Assembly (NCBI GenBank): GCA_004145795.1
Contig: SEIO01000008.1
Location: 1 to 64,000 of the forward strand
From: Lentibacillus lipolyticus
Lineage (GTDB): Bacteria > Bacillota > Bacilli > Bacillales > Amphibacillaceae
DNA length: 64,000 nucleotides
Direction: 5' to 3'
Position numbers and translations under genes: made by a program. How positions within the stretch are numbered: position 1 is the first letter of the stretch; the number at the start of each line of letters is the position of its first letter. Shown piece after piece: positions 53,351 through 61,808 of the stretch. The notes beneath the pieces are model-generated. The model saw only the letters and a program-made list of their open reading frames with translations, did not search any database and was not told where the DNA came from.

Positions 53351-54835
53351 ATGAAAAAGGTGACGGTTGTTTTTTGGGTTACGCTGGCCATTACTGTCGG
53401 TTTATCTTTATTGGGCGTGGTCGCGCCGGATCAGTTTGAGAATGTTTCGGGCGCGGTGATGGGCTATATATCTGACAAATTCGGCTGGTATTACTTGCTG
53501 ATTGTCACGCTGTTTGTTTTATTTTGCCTGTATTTGGTGTTTAGTCCGTATGGCAAAATTCGATTGGGAAAACCTGGGGAAAAGCCAGAGTTTAGCTATT
53601 CGTCATGGCTTTCCATGCTGTTCAGTGCTGGGATGGGTATCGGGCTTGTGTTTTATGGTGTCTATTCACCGGTATCCCATTATGCCACACACCCACCGAC
53701 AGCTGAACCAGGCACAACAGAAGCACTGGAAGAGGCTTTACGTGTCACCTTCTTTCACTATGGTGTTCATGCATGGGCCATCTATGCGGTCATTGCACTG
53801 GTGCTGTCGTATTTTATGTTTCGCCATGAAAAGCCGGGACTGGTCAGTTCGGCGCTGGAGCCTTTGTTTGGTGATAAGATGAAGGGGTTTGCCGGAAAGG
53901 TAATTGATATTATTGCCGTCTTTGCAACCATCGTCGGAGTGGCAACAACGCTTGGATTTGGTGCAACGCAAGTGAATGGCGGTATTGCCTATTTGTTTAA
54001 TGTTCCGAATACCTTTTGGGTGCAGCTTGTTATCATTTTGATTGTGACTGTTTTATTTATGATCTCCACATATACGGGATTGAGTAAAGGCATTCGATAT
54101 TTGAGTAATGCCAATATGGGCATAGCGTCGTTGTTATTTCTGTTCACATTAGTGCTTGGTCCAACACTATTTATTATTAATTCATTCATTGATACGGTTG
54201 GGGAGTATATCCAGCAGCTGCCTCGGGAAAGTTTCCGGTTGGCGCCTAACGATGAAGGCGAGCGGCAATGGGTGCTTGATTGGACCGTTTTCTTCTGGGC
54301 TTGGTGGCTTGCCTGGGCGCCATTTGTCGGTATATTTATCGCGCGAGTATCGAAAGGTCGTACGATACGGGAATTTATATCCGGCGTGTTAATTGTACCT
54401 ACCGTTGTCAGTTTTCTATGGTTCTCCACGTTTGGTATTTCCGGGATTGAAGCACAAAATGAAGGCGCGGATATTGCCGGACTCCCTAAAGAACAGGCAT
54501 TGTTTGGGATGTTTGACGAATTTCCGCTAGGCATGGTGTTGTCCATATTGGCGATTCTTTTGATTAGTACGTTCTTTATTACATCGGCCGATTCAGCGAC
54601 GTTTGTCCTTGGGATGCAGACGACCAATGGATCCATGTCACCACCGACGACGGTGAAGTTTACTTGGGGACTGGCCCAATCGACTATTGCTGCAGTTCTG
54701 TTGTATACTGGAGGACTGCAGGCGCTGCAAAACGCGCTTATCTCAGCGGCATTACCATTTTCATTTATCATGCTGCTGATGGTTGTATCGTTTTATAAAG
54801 CATTGAAAAAAGATAAAGAAAAGAACTGGAAATGA
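53351..54835 (+). CDS. BCCT-family betaine/carnitine/choline-type transporter
   Basis: 494 residues with 12 expected helices. Hallmarks: FSYSSWLSMLFSAGMGIGLVFYG (the glycine stretch of helix 3) and the helix-8 aromatic box WTVFFWAWWLAWAPFVGIFIARVSKGRTIREF. Substrates are quaternary ammonium osmolytes, taken up with Na+. ATG 53351 lies 11 bases after AGGAGG. It is followed by a terminator and then ectD, so the local theme is osmoprotection. Short N- and C-termini suggest no BetP-like osmosensing tail. Confidence 0.92.
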   Translation: MKKVTVVFWVTLAITVGLSLLGVVAPDQFENVSGAVMGYISDKFGWYYLLIVTLFVLFCLYLVFSPYGKIRLGKPGEKPEFSYSSWLSMLFSAGMGIGLVFYGVYSPVSHYATHPPTAEPGTTEALEEALRVTFFHYGVHAWAIYAVIALVLSYFMFRHEKPGLVSSALEPLFGDKMKGFAGKVIDIIAVFATIVGVATTLGFGATQVNGGIAYLFNVPNTFWVQLVIILIVTVLFMISTYTGLSKGIRYLSNANMGIASLLFLFTLVLGPTLFIINSFIDTVGEYIQQLPRESFRLAPNDEGERQWVLDWTVFFWAWWLAWAPFVGIFIARVSKGRTIREFISGVLIVPTVVSFLWFSTFGISGIEAQNEGADIAGLPKEQALFGMFDEFPLGMVLSILAILLISTFFITSADSATFVLGMQTTNGSMSPPTTVKFTWGLAQSTIAAVLLYTGGLQALQNALISAALPFSFIMLLMVVSFYKALKKDKEKNWK

Positions 54836-54854
54836 AATAAAAAGTATTCTGTGG

Positions 54855-54898
54855 ACTGTCCCGGTGTATCGATTCATTCAATGTGCCGGGACAGTTTT
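54855..54898 (+). terminator. Intrinsic terminator after the BCCT gene
   Basis: ACTGTCCCGG (54855-54864) pairs exactly with CCGGGACAGT (54886-54895), followed by TTTT. Confidence 0.85.
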
Positions 54899-55035
54899 CC
54901 TTGGCAGAAAAAAAGTATAATTTGCAAAAAAAGGCTTATCGTAGTACACTCTGTTATTACAGATAAATTTTAATTATATTTATATTAGGAAATTAATTCT
55001 TAAATACAAAGAAAAAGATGTCGTTTTAGCGTGCG

Positions 55036-55051
55036 CAGGGAAGTTTCCCGG
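55036..55051. repeat. Left copy of an inverted 16-bp word flanking ectD
   Basis: CAGGGAAGTTTCCCGG. Its inverted partner, differing at one base, lies at 56023-56038 just after the ectD stop. Each copy is itself a near-palindrome (GGGAA..TTCCC). Confidence 0.7.
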
Positions 55052-55113
55052 TTTACCAGGGAACTAACATATATACAGCAAAAGTGAAAATAGGTAAAGG
55101 GGGAGTGTTTAGA

Positions 55114-56010
55114 ATGGAAGATCTCTATCCTTCAAGGAAAAAAGACCAGCCGGAAATGTTGGAGCGGAAGGACCCTGTCATACACACAGATCGCACCCAG
55201 GATAATCAGGCCCCTATTTCAAAAGAACAGCTTGATTCCTACGAACAAAATGGGTTTTTGCAGATCGAAAACTTTTTCTCTGATGAAGAAGTGAAAGACA
55301 TGCAGAAAGCCATTTTTGAATTGCAGGATTCGAACAGGGATGTAACCTCGGATAAAGTCATCCGTGAACCGGAAAGTGAAGACATCCGTTCTATTTTTCA
55401 TGTGCATAAGGACGACAACTACTTCAAAGACGTGGCAAACGACCAGCGGATACTGGACATCGTCAACCATCTGCTGGGCAGCGATGTCTATATACATCAG
55501 TCCCGTATTAACTATAAACCGGGATTCAGAGGTAAGGAATTTGACTGGCATTCTGATTTTGAAACATGGCATGTGGAAGATGGCATGTCGCGGATGCGGG
55601 CAGTAAGTTTGTCGATTGCACTGTCTGATAACTATACATTTAACGGGCCTTTGATGCTTATACCAGGTTCCCAGAACTACTATGTCAGCTGTGTAGGGGA
55701 AACACCGGAGAATAACTATAAGGAGTCGCTGAAAAAACAAAAAGTCGGTGTGCCTGACGAGGACAGCCTGCGCTGGCTCGCTGAGAAGGGCGGCGGTATT
55801 TCCGTGCCAACCGGAAAAGCAGGTTCGGTTACACTGTTTGAGTGCAACACCATGCATGGATCCACGAGCAACATCACACCGTATCCGCGCAACAACTTAT
55901 TCATGGTGTACAATAGTGTGGAAAACCGCTTGACGGAGCCATTCTCGGGCGGCAAAAAACGCCCGGAATATATCGCAGTAAGAGATAGTGGCGTTCTGAC
56001 AACCAGTTAA
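55114..56010 (+). CDS. ectD: Ectoine hydroxylase
   Basis: 298 residues of the non-heme Fe(II)/2-oxoglutarate dioxygenases. It converts ectoine to 5-hydroxyectoine. The iron ligands H146 and D148 ([15 protein letters not shown]) and H248 (NTMHGSTSN) fall exactly at the numbers I recall from the crystallised Virgibacillus salexigens enzyme, and F(D)[18 protein letters not shown] is strictly typical. AAAGGGGGAG precedes the ATG. It is not linked to ectABC; ectoine must be made or imported elsewhere. Strong terminator downstream. Confidence 0.97.
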   Translation: MEDLYPSRKKDQPEMLERKDPVIHTDRTQDNQAPISKEQLDSYEQNGFLQIENFFSDEEVKDMQKAIFELQDSNRDVTSDKVIREPESEDIRSIFHVHKDDNYFKDVANDQRILDIVNHLLGSDVYIHQSRINYKPGFRGKEFDWHSDFETWHVEDGMSRMRAVSLSIALSDNYTFNGPLMLIPGSQNYYVSCVGETPENNYKESLKKQKVGVPDEDSLRWLAEKGGGISVPTGKAGSVTLFECNTMHGSTSNITPYPRNNLFMVYNSVENRLTEPFSGGKKRPEYIAVRDSGVLTTS

Positions 56011-56022
56011 CCTTATGAACAG

Positions 56023-56038
56023 CCGGGAAACTTTCCTG
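56023..56038. repeat. Right copy of the inverted word flanking ectD
   Basis: CCGGGAAACTTTCCTG, the reverse complement of CAGGAAAGTTTCCCGG; 15 of 16 bases match the left copy at 55036-55051. It starts 13 bases after the ectD stop. Confidence 0.7.
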
Positions 56039-56067
56039 ACTGATCATAACCGGCATTGATGCATATA

Positions 56068-56117
56068 CGGCCGCTCCAGGGCAGCGTGTTGACCTTGGCG
56101 CGGCTGTTTTATTTTTA
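56068..56117 (+). terminator. Strong ectD terminator
   Basis: CGGCCGCTCCAGGG (56068-56081) pairs with CCTTGGCGCGGCTG (56093-56106) with one mismatch and two G.U pairs, followed by TTTTATTTTT. Confidence 0.85.
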
Positions 56118-56159
56118 AATGATTTGTCGCGAAGGAGTGAGGAATTGTCTCGCTGGGGC

Positions 56160-56432
56160 GGAGAATCAGCCCGATTGTGAGAAGAATCGCCGTGTCGGCA
56201 GGGAGAATCGCCCCTTCAACCGGAAGAATCACCGTGTCGGCAGGGAGAATCACCCCCTCAACGGAGAGAATCGCCGTGTCGGCAGGGGGAATCGCCCCTT
56301 CAACCGGAAGAATCGCCCCCTCAACCGGGAGAATCACCGCCTCAACGGAGAGAATCGCCGTGTCGGCAGCAAGAATCACCGCCTCAACAAGAAGAATCGC
56401 CGCCTGAGCCCTAAGAATCACCCCGATTGCCC
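56160..56432. repeat. 13 x 21-bp minisatellite
   Basis: Thirteen contiguous 21-bp units share the core AGAATCRCC and fall into two types, ending GTGTCGGCAG or CCTTCAACCG-like. The first and last units share CCCGATTG. All three frames on both strands are largely open through it because the unit is a multiple of three, which gives artificial repeat frames. It lies between the ectD terminator and the prfC terminator, and no ribosome binding site suggests translation. Confidence 0.9.
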
Positions 56433-56436
56433 CACA

Positions 56437-56481
56437 AATAAAAAAACACACAGAAAATCTCCCTTCAGAAATTCTGTGTGT
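56437..56481 (-). terminator. prfC terminator
   Basis: ACACACAGAA (56446-56455) pairs with TTCTGTGTGT (56472-56481). On the minus strand the stem is followed by a TTTTTT run, as expected for the leftward prfC gene. Confidence 0.88.
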
Positions 56482-56495
56482 CAGGCATGTAGCTG

Positions 56496-58082
56496 TTAGG
56501 ACGTCTGGTCATACTGGTTAACATCAAACAGGTCAATCAGCTCAATGTCCGGGTGGTTATCCTTAAACCAGTTCATGGAAAATTCATTCTTGAACAGGAC
56601 GACGTAATTGTCATAGCGATCCCGGACCAGCATGTTACGTTCATCATAAAGGGATGGGTCAACTTGATCGGGCTTCAGCCAGCGCGGGACTCGTTCACCA
56701 ATTGGCTCAAGCATGACATCGACGTTATATTCATTTTTCATCCGGTATTGAAAAACTTCATACTGCAGTTCCCCGACAGCACCCAAAATGTATGATTCGG
56801 AACGGTAATGCTTATACAGCTGAATCGCACCTTCCTGGACGAGCTGTTCGATGCCTTTTTTGAACTGTTTGGCTTTCATGACGTTTTTAGCAGTAACACG
56901 CTGGAATTGCTCCGGCGGAAATTGCGGGAGTTCCTGATATTCAAAAAGGTTTTTGCCTTCCAGCAGTGTATCCCCTATCTGGTAGGCGTTCGGATCGTAA
57001 ATGCCGATAATATCGCCGGCATAGGCTTCTTGGATTGTGCCTCTCGATGAAGCTACGAACTGCTGGGACTGAGCCAGCTTGATCGGCTTGCCGGTTCGTG
57101 CCAGCTTCACACTCATGCCACGTTCAAATTTTCCCGAACAAACCCGAAGGAAGGCGACCCTGTCACGATGGGCGGGATTCATGTTGGCCTGGATTTTGAA
57201 AATGAATCCGGAAAAGTCCGGATTATCCGGCGAAATAACTCCCTCGGTTGATTTACGCGGTGCCGGTGCTGGTGCCATAGAAATGAACGTATCGAAAAAT
57301 GATTGCACACCGAATGGCGCTAGCGCACTTCCGAAAAAGACTGGCGTCTGCTCACCGGCTAACACTGCATCTAGCAGGAAGTCATCTCCCGCTTCTTCAA
57401 CGAGAGCAAGTTCATCATTGGCAGCCTGGTACGTCGCATCGGAAACCAGCTCCTGGTATTCCGGCTTTTCTAAGTCCGCATATGGAATATAGGTCTCTTC
57501 TTCATTCCCGTTATACTGGATAAATTGCTTGTTGTACCGGTCGAATGTTCCTAAAAAGCGTTTCCCCATCCCGGCAGGCCAGTTCATCGGGTAAGTCTCG
57601 ATATCCAGCACTTCCTCGATTTCTTCCAGTAGCTCCAGCGGCTCGCGGCCTTCCCGGTCCAGTTTATTAATAAAGGTAAAGATCGGAATCCCACGCATTT
57701 TACATACTTTGAACAATTTAATGGTTTGCGCCTCGATTCCTTTGGTCGCGTCAATAATCATGACAACACTGTCCACCGCGGTAAGCGTTCGGTACGTGTC
57801 TTCACTGAAATCTTCGTGGCCGGGGGTATCCAGGATATTGACCTGGTAGTCTTTATAAGGAAAATTCATCACACTGGAGGTGACGGAAATGCCGCGCTGC
57901 TTTTCAATCTCCATCCAGTCGGACGTGGCAAATTTCCCAGACTTTTTCCCTTTAACGGTTCCGGCTGAGCGTATTAGATTTCCGAACAGCAGCAGTTTCT
58001 CGGTCATCGTTGTTTTCCCCGCATCCGGGTGGGAAATAATGGCAAATGTTTTTCGTTTGTTCACTTCATCATGTATCGTCAT
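56496..58082 (-). CDS. prfC: Peptide chain release factor 3
   Basis: 528 residues of the EF-G-like GTPase family. RF3 removes RF1/RF2 from ribosomes after termination. P-loop [34 protein letters not shown] and [10 protein letters not shown] are the G-motifs; [24 protein letters not shown] is the RF3-type C-terminal mark. ATG 58082 has GGAAGGGA seven bases upstream; TTG 58088 would be too close. It is monocistronic with its own terminator. Confidence 0.95.
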   Translation of the reverse strand: MTIHDEVNKRKTFAIISHPDAGKTTMTEKLLLFGNLIRSAGTVKGKKSGKFATSDWMEIEKQRGISVTSSVMNFPYKDYQVNILDTPGHEDFSEDTYRTLTAVDSVVMIIDATKGIEAQTIKLFKVCKMRGIPIFTFINKLDREGREPLELLEEIEEVLDIETYPMNWPAGMGKRFLGTFDRYNKQFIQYNGNEEETYIPYADLEKPEYQELVSDATYQAANDELALVEEAGDDFLLDAVLAGEQTPVFFGSALAPFGVQSFFDTFISMAPAPAPRKSTEGVISPDNPDFSGFIFKIQANMNPAHRDRVAFLRVCSGKFERGMSVKLARTGKPIKLAQSQQFVASSRGTIQEAYAGDIIGIYDPNAYQIGDTLLEGKNLFEYQELPQFPPEQFQRVTAKNVMKAKQFKKGIEQLVQEGAIQLYKHYRSESYILGAVGELQYEVFQYRMKNEYNVDVMLEPIGERVPRWLKPDQVDPSLYDERNMLVRDRYDNYVVLFKNEFSMNWFKDNHPDIELIDLFDVNQYDQTS

Positions 58083-58598
58083 AAACAATCCCTTCCATAT
58101 TGATAGCTTGTTGTTCCGGAGAGGTAGGTAAGGGGGTATCTTTAGGGGGGGCGTCTCAATGTTTAGCTACTTGTGCGATGTTATCACCATCAAAAGATAG
58201 CACGTCGGAAGGGTTTCGTCAAACTAGGCGGTATAAAGAACAGAGTAAGGATATCATGAAAACATCTGATATAAATAACAAATAAAAACGGTTTTCGTTT
58301 TCGCCTCTTTCAGAATCAGGCGTCCGCGTCGTATTCTTCCTTCTTTTGATTTTGCTAGGTGGGAGAAAACGAACAATAAACAAGGAAAAATCCGATCCGA
58401 TTTGGCACCTTTCCAGTATGGTGTTGCATCTCGGTCGGATTTTCCTTAATTACTATTTTAGCCAAGACCTAGCTTTATTCGTTTGTGGAACCATCCAGGG
58501 GGTTTGAGCATTTGATCATTATTCAGATACCCAGTATGCGTCACTCAATCCCTGAATATGCGAGTGAGCGAATTACCTTTCACCATATGGTAACAGGC
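58083..58598. other. Spacer between prfC and the CoA-disulfide reductase gene
   Basis: 516 bases. It contains the prfC promoter region, an A+T- and pyrimidine-rich stretch and the strong hairpin at 58382-58447. A 61-codon frame near 58100 lacks a ribosome site and family features, so no gene is called. Confidence 0.5.
58382..58447 (-). terminator. Long hairpin, probable terminator of the CoA-disulfide reductase gene
   Basis: AAGGAAAAATCCGATCCGA pairs with TCGGTCGGATTTTCCTT over about 17 bp with two bulges. On the minus strand GTTTATTGTTCGTTTTC follows, moderately T-rich. It lies 152 bases after the gene. Confidence 0.6.
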
Positions 58599-60248
58599 CT
58601 ATTTGTTATAAGCAGCAGCATACGTATTCCAGCCGCCGTCGAGATTGATGGCATGAAATCCATTTTCATCCAAGATGCGTGATGCCATGTAGCCACGCAA
58701 CCCAGCCTGACAGTATACATAAATGGTTTCGTTGGCCGGCAATTCATTAAGGCGGTTACGCAAATCGTCAAGTGGGATGTTGATAGCGCCATCAATGAAC
58801 CCTTGTTCCAGTTCATACGGGTTACGGACATCGATCAATGTATCACCATTTTTCGCGACAGCATCTATTTCATGCCATTGAACGGTTCGCGTCATTCCTT
58901 CTACCATGTTAGTGGCAGTATAGCCAGCCATATTCACCGGGTCTTTTGCTGATGAATATGGTGGTGCGTAGGCAAACTCCAAATCCGGCAAATCCATAAC
59001 GGTTAATTCACCTTTCATGGCGGTTGCAATGACATCGATTCGCTTGTCAGCACCGTCCATACCAACAGCTTGTGCACCGTAAATGTTGCCTGTTTCTTTA
59101 TCAAAAATAAGCTTTAATGCGATGGACTTAGCCCCGGGATAATACCCGGCATGGGAAGCGGGATGTATATGGATTACGTCATAAGGTACACCGAGTTTGG
59201 TTAGTGTTTTTTCATTATTGCCGGTCGCCGCTACCGTGTAATCGAAAACTTTAGCAATCGATGTGCCTAGTGTACCCTTGTAAGCTACTTTTTTTCCATA
59301 GATAGTGTCTGCCACCATCCGTCCTTGCCGGTTAGCTGGCCAAGCTAACGGCACCATCGTTGGTTGACCGTTTGTATAGTCCTTCACTTCAATCGCGTCA
59401 CCGATGGCATATATATGCGGATCATTCGTTTGTAGCTGGTCGTTCACTTGAATGCCGCCGCGCTCGCCAATGGATAGTCCGGCATTTTTTGCTAGTTCGT
59501 TTTCAGGACGGACACCGATAGATAATAGAATCATATCTGTGTTGATCTCTAAACCATTACCCGTTATAACTTTACGTCCATGGTCTTCAAAAGCTTGTAC
59601 AGCATCATCGAGAATTAATTGTATTCCTTTATCGATAAGGTGCTGATGAATGATGGAAGCCATTTCGTAATCAATAGGACCCATTACTTGGTTTGACATT
59701 TCAATGATTGTTACGTCTAACCCACGTTCACGCAAGTTTTCTGCCATCTCCAGTCCAATAAAACCACCACCAACTACGACAGCGTGCTTTGGATGCTGCT
59801 GATCAACGTAAGCCTTTATGCGGTCGGTGTCAGGTATACTCCGTAAAGTAAAAAGTCCTTCAGCTTCCTGAATACCTTGGATAGGAGGTACAACCGGACG
59901 CGCACCAGGTGATAAAATGAGTTCATCATAAGATTCTTGATATATTTCACCTGTCTCATGGTTTGTTACAGTGATAGATTTGGCAGATCTGTCAATCGCG
60001 GTTACTTCATTGGACGTACGGACTTGCATATTATATCGTGCAGACATACCCTCGGCGGTTTGCACAAGCAATTTATTTCGGTCTTGGATAGTTTCCCCTA
60101 TATAATAGGGAAGTCCGCAGTTGGCAAAAGAGATATAAGGTCCTTTTTCCAGCAAAATAATCTCAGCCTGTTCATCTAATCTTCTTAGTCTGGCTGCAGC
60201 CGTTGAACCGCCGGCCACGCCACCAACAATAATAACTTTTTTGGACAT
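58599..60248 (-). CDS. cdr: CoA-disulfide reductase with C-terminal rhodanese domain
   Basis: 549 residues. The N-terminal flavoprotein has VIIVGGVAGGSTAAARLRRL and the single redox Cys C44 in ISFANCGLPYYIG; it reduces CoA disulfide or CoA persulfide with NAD(P)H. The last 90 residues are a rhodanese domain with active Cys in YVYCQAGLRGYMAS. Fusions of this type act on polysulfide/persulfide. ATG 60248 has AAGGAG 10 bases upstream. It is divergent from the cstR unit, and the shared promoter region holds three CstR-like dyads, which fits persulfide induction. Confidence 0.93.
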   Translation of the reverse strand: MSKKVIIVGGVAGGSTAAARLRRLDEQAEIILLEKGPYISFANCGLPYYIGETIQDRNKLLVQTAEGMSARYNMQVRTSNEVTAIDRSAKSITVTNHETGEIYQESYDELILSPGARPVVPPIQGIQEAEGLFTLRSIPDTDRIKAYVDQQHPKHAVVVGGGFIGLEMAENLRERGLDVTIIEMSNQVMGPIDYEMASIIHQHLIDKGIQLILDDAVQAFEDHGRKVITGNGLEINTDMILLSIGVRPENELAKNAGLSIGERGGIQVNDQLQTNDPHIYAIGDAIEVKDYTNGQPTMVPLAWPANRQGRMVADTIYGKKVAYKGTLGTSIAKVFDYTVAATGNNEKTLTKLGVPYDVIHIHPASHAGYYPGAKSIALKLIFDKETGNIYGAQAVGMDGADKRIDVIATAMKGELTVMDLPDLEFAYAPPYSSAKDPVNMAGYTATNMVEGMTRTVQWHEIDAVAKNGDTLIDVRNPYELEQGFIDGAINIPLDDLRNRLNELPANETIYVYCQAGLRGYMASRILDENGFHAINLDGGWNTYAAAYNK

Positions 60249-60277
60249 ATCAATCATTCTCCTTCATTTCACTGTTT

Positions 60278-60293
60278 TACCCCACCGGGTATA
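60278..60293. promoter_or_regulatory. CstR-type operator 1
   Basis: TACCCCACCGGGTATA, a TACCC/GGGTA dyad 30 bases before the cdr start on the minus strand, so placed over or near its transcription start. Confidence 0.6.
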
Positions 60294-60306
60294 TAGGCAT
60301 CATATG

Positions 60307-60323
60307 ATAACCCGTTGGGGTAT
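60307..60323. promoter_or_regulatory. CstR-type operator 2
   Basis: ATAACCCGTTGGGGTAT, an imperfect dyad (one mismatch) midway in the divergent region. Confidence 0.55.
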
Positions 60324-60343
60324 GCAGTGATTCACATCACTTG

Positions 60344-60372
60344 TTGACAAAATACCTCACGGGGTATATGAT
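60344..60372 (+). promoter_or_regulatory. cstR-side promoter with operator 3 in its spacer
   Basis: A perfect -35 TTGACA (60344-60349), a 17-base spacer and -10 TATGAT (60367-60372). The dyad ATACCTCACGGGGTAT (60352-60367) fills the spacer, so a bound repressor would block RNA polymerase directly. Confidence 0.75.
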
Positions 60373-60401
60373 AGAGACAAATCGCTAGAGAGGAGAGACA
60401 C

Positions 60402-60743
60402 ATGACACTGGCATTTATTTTAATATTGACGATGGTACTTGTATTCATTTATCGACGTTATGTTCCGGTGGCGGGTATTGGAAATTTTCCGCTTCATTCG
60501 GTATCCTATAGTAAGGAAGAAGTTATTTTAGTCGATACAAGGGATTTTCAGCTGTCATGCCGTAATCCAATCAAGTGTGCATATCAGCTTCCAATTCCAT
60601 ACCTAAAGCGATATATTCATGAAATACCATCTGATAAACACGTCGTTATAGTCGCTTCCGATTATGAAGGAAAAAATTTAGGAGCGCGTTTTTTGAAACA
60701 GAAAGGTATAAATGTTATTGGTTTTCACATGATGAAGGAATAA
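60402..60743 (+). CDS. Membrane-anchored degenerate rhodanese-like protein
   Basis: 113 residues. A single N-terminal membrane helix (LAFILILTMVLVFIY) precedes a rhodanese-like domain: EVILVDTRDFQ, QLPIPYLKRYIHEIPSDKHVVIVAS, YEGKNLGARFLKQKGINVIGFHM. Where active rhodaneses have Cys followed by the anion-binding loop, this protein has ASDYEGKNLG, so sulfur transfer is unlikely by the usual route. Two Cys (SCRNPIKC) lie elsewhere. GAGAGGAGAG precedes the ATG. First gene of the plus-strand cst unit, 13 bases before cstR; a membrane-side adaptor or sensor is possible. Confidence 0.75.
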   Translation: MTLAFILILTMVLVFIYRRYVPVAGIGNFPLHSVSYSKEEVILVDTRDFQLSCRNPIKCAYQLPIPYLKRYIHEIPSDKHVVIVASDYEGKNLGARFLKQKGINVIGFHMMKE

Positions 60744-60756
60744 GGAAAGGAGTGAC

Positions 60757-61023
60757 ATGGTTATGCAATATGAATCCGACGTAAAAAATCGTGTAAAACG
60801 TATTGAAGGACAAGTCCGAGGACTAATGAAGATGATGGAAGAAGAAAAAGAGTGCCGCGATGTCGTTACACAGATGACCGCTGTCCGCAATGCCCTAGAC
60901 CGTACAGTTGCTTTAATCGTTAGCCAAAATTTGGAACAGTGTATCCGTGAAGAGAAAGAGGAAGGCGAAAGCTCGGAGGATCTTATCAAAGAGGCGGTCA
61001 ACTTGCTTGTTAAAAGCAGATAA
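60757..61023 (+). CDS. cstR: Persulfide-sensing repressor (CsoR/RcnR family, CstR type)
   Basis: 88 residues, all helical. The family signature is VKRIEGQVRGLMKMMEEEKECRDVVTQMTAVRNALDRT. Both conserved cysteines are present (C33, C62). The copper-ligand His of CsoR is replaced by Asn (SQNLEQC), which marks it as a CstR that forms di- to tetrasulfide links with reactive sulfur and then leaves the DNA. AAAGGAG precedes the ATG. The dyads around its operon match this protein type. Confidence 0.92.
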   Translation: MVMQYESDVKNRVKRIEGQVRGLMKMMEEEKECRDVVTQMTAVRNALDRTVALIVSQNLEQCIREEKEEGESSEDLIKEAVNLLVKSR

Positions 61024-61069
61024 ACAAAAGGTGTTGACAAATGTAAAGTTATCCATTACTGTAAAAAAC

Positions 61070-61099
61070 AGGTTGAGTGATTAGCACTAACCTTTTTTT
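61070..61099 (+). terminator. Intrinsic terminator after cstR
   Basis: AGGTTGAGTG-ATTAG-CACTAACCT gives about nine base pairs with one bulge, followed by TTTTTT. It separates the cstR unit from the DsrE gene. Confidence 0.75.
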
Positions 61100-61112
61100 C
61101 TTGCTTTTTTAA

Positions 61113-61128
61113 ATACCCGTACAGGTAT
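61113..61128. promoter_or_regulatory. CstR-type operator 4, upstream of the DsrE gene
   Basis: ATACCCGTACAGGTAT, an ATACC/GGTAT dyad 40 bases before the DsrE start. A TTGCTT at 61101 could be the -35. A related but only half-matching word ATACCCCTACCCGTA lies at 61655-61669 before the next gene. Confidence 0.55.
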
Positions 61129-61167
61129 ACGTATATTTGCTATTTATAGAAAAGGAAGGGGATGCAA

Positions 61168-61647
61168 ATGTCAGAGAAAAAGAAAACGACCATTGTCTTA
61201 TTCAGCGGTGATTATGATAAAGCGATGGCGGCTTATATCATTGCCAATGGAGCAGCAGCATATGATCATGACGTCACCATATTCCATACCTTTTGGGGAT
61301 TAAATGCCTTGCGCAAAGAAAATCAGACCCCGGTTAAAAAAGGATGGATGGAAAAAATGTTTGGGAAAATGATGCCAAGAGGAACTGAAAAAATGGGGCT
61401 TTCCAAAATGAATTACCTTGGCATGGGACCAAAAATGATTAAGAAAGTAATGAAGAAGCACAATGCGATGCCACTGCCACAATTGGTTGAAATGGCACAG
61501 GAACAAGATGTCAACTTGATTGCCTGCACCATGACCATGGATCTGCTTGGACTGCAAAAGGAAGAACTGCTTGATGACATTGACTATGGCGGTGTTGCTG
61601 CTTACGTTGGCGAAGCAGAAGAAGGAAATATAAGTCTTTTTATTTAG
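61168..61647 (+). CDS. DsrE-family sulfur-carrier protein
   Basis: 159 residues of the DsrE/DsrF-like (DsrE2) family: TTIVLFSGDYDKAMAAYIIANGAAAYDHDVTIFHTFWG, a basic middle (GWMEKMFGKMMPRG), then VNLIACTMTMDLLGLQKEEL with the conserved Cys, and GGVAAYVGEAEEGNISLFI at the end. In sulfur oxidisers these move sulfane sulfur between TusA and rhodaneses. ATG 61168 has GGAAGGGG six bases upstream. It has its own CstR-like operator and a cstR terminator before it. Confidence 0.88.
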   Translation: MSEKKKTTIVLFSGDYDKAMAAYIIANGAAAYDHDVTIFHTFWGLNALRKENQTPVKKGWMEKMFGKMMPRGTEKMGLSKMNYLGMGPKMIKKVMKKHNAMPLPQLVEMAQEQDVNLIACTMTMDLLGLQKEELLDDIDYGGVAAYVGEAEEGNISLFI

Positions 61648-61711
61648 TTTATATATACCCCTACCCGTAAACGATCATACACTCTAATGATTGGTGAGAG
61701 AATAGAATAGT

Positions 61712-61792
61712 GAATTCCTTGAGCAGCACGGATACGATATCACAAATGTCAACGGCGGCATGCTCGCCTGGACGGAGGACGTGGAAAAATAA
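61712..61792 (+). pseudogene. 3' remnant of a rhodanese-domain gene
   Basis: A short frame (open from 61706, stop TAA 61790-61792) reads EFLEQHGYDITNVNGGMLAW and then TEDVEK. This is the standard last helix and NVxGGMxAW end of a rhodanese domain. No start, active-site loop or ribosome site precedes it, so it is the tail of a gene otherwise deleted. It lies between the DsrE and TusA-rhodanese genes. Confidence 0.65.
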
Positions 61793-61808
61793 CAGGGAGG
61801 TAGTAATT

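Noticed and set aside
53989-54771. 260-codon minus-strand frame inside the BCCT gene
   Set aside because: It lies wholly antisense to a well-supported transporter, and its product is polar nonsense without domain signals.
56160-56432. CRISPR array
   Set aside because: Units are contiguous 21-bp tandem copies without unique spacers, and no cas genes are present.
56044-56499. Repeat-containing frames on both strands across the 21-bp array
   Set aside because: The 21-bp period keeps several frames open at once. None has a ribosome binding site, and two terminators frame the array.
58100-58285. 61-codon frame upstream of prfC
   Set aside because: It overlaps the prfC leader on the other strand and has no ribosome site or domain features.
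60757-61023. Copper-sensing CsoR
   Set aside because: The His ligand of the Cys-His-Cys copper site is Asn, and the neighbours are sulfur genes, not copA/copZ.
61034-61062. TTGACA ... TACTGT promoter-like pair just after cstR
   Set aside because: It would fire into a terminator 10 bases later. The -10 is poor, so chance similarity is more likely than a small RNA gene.
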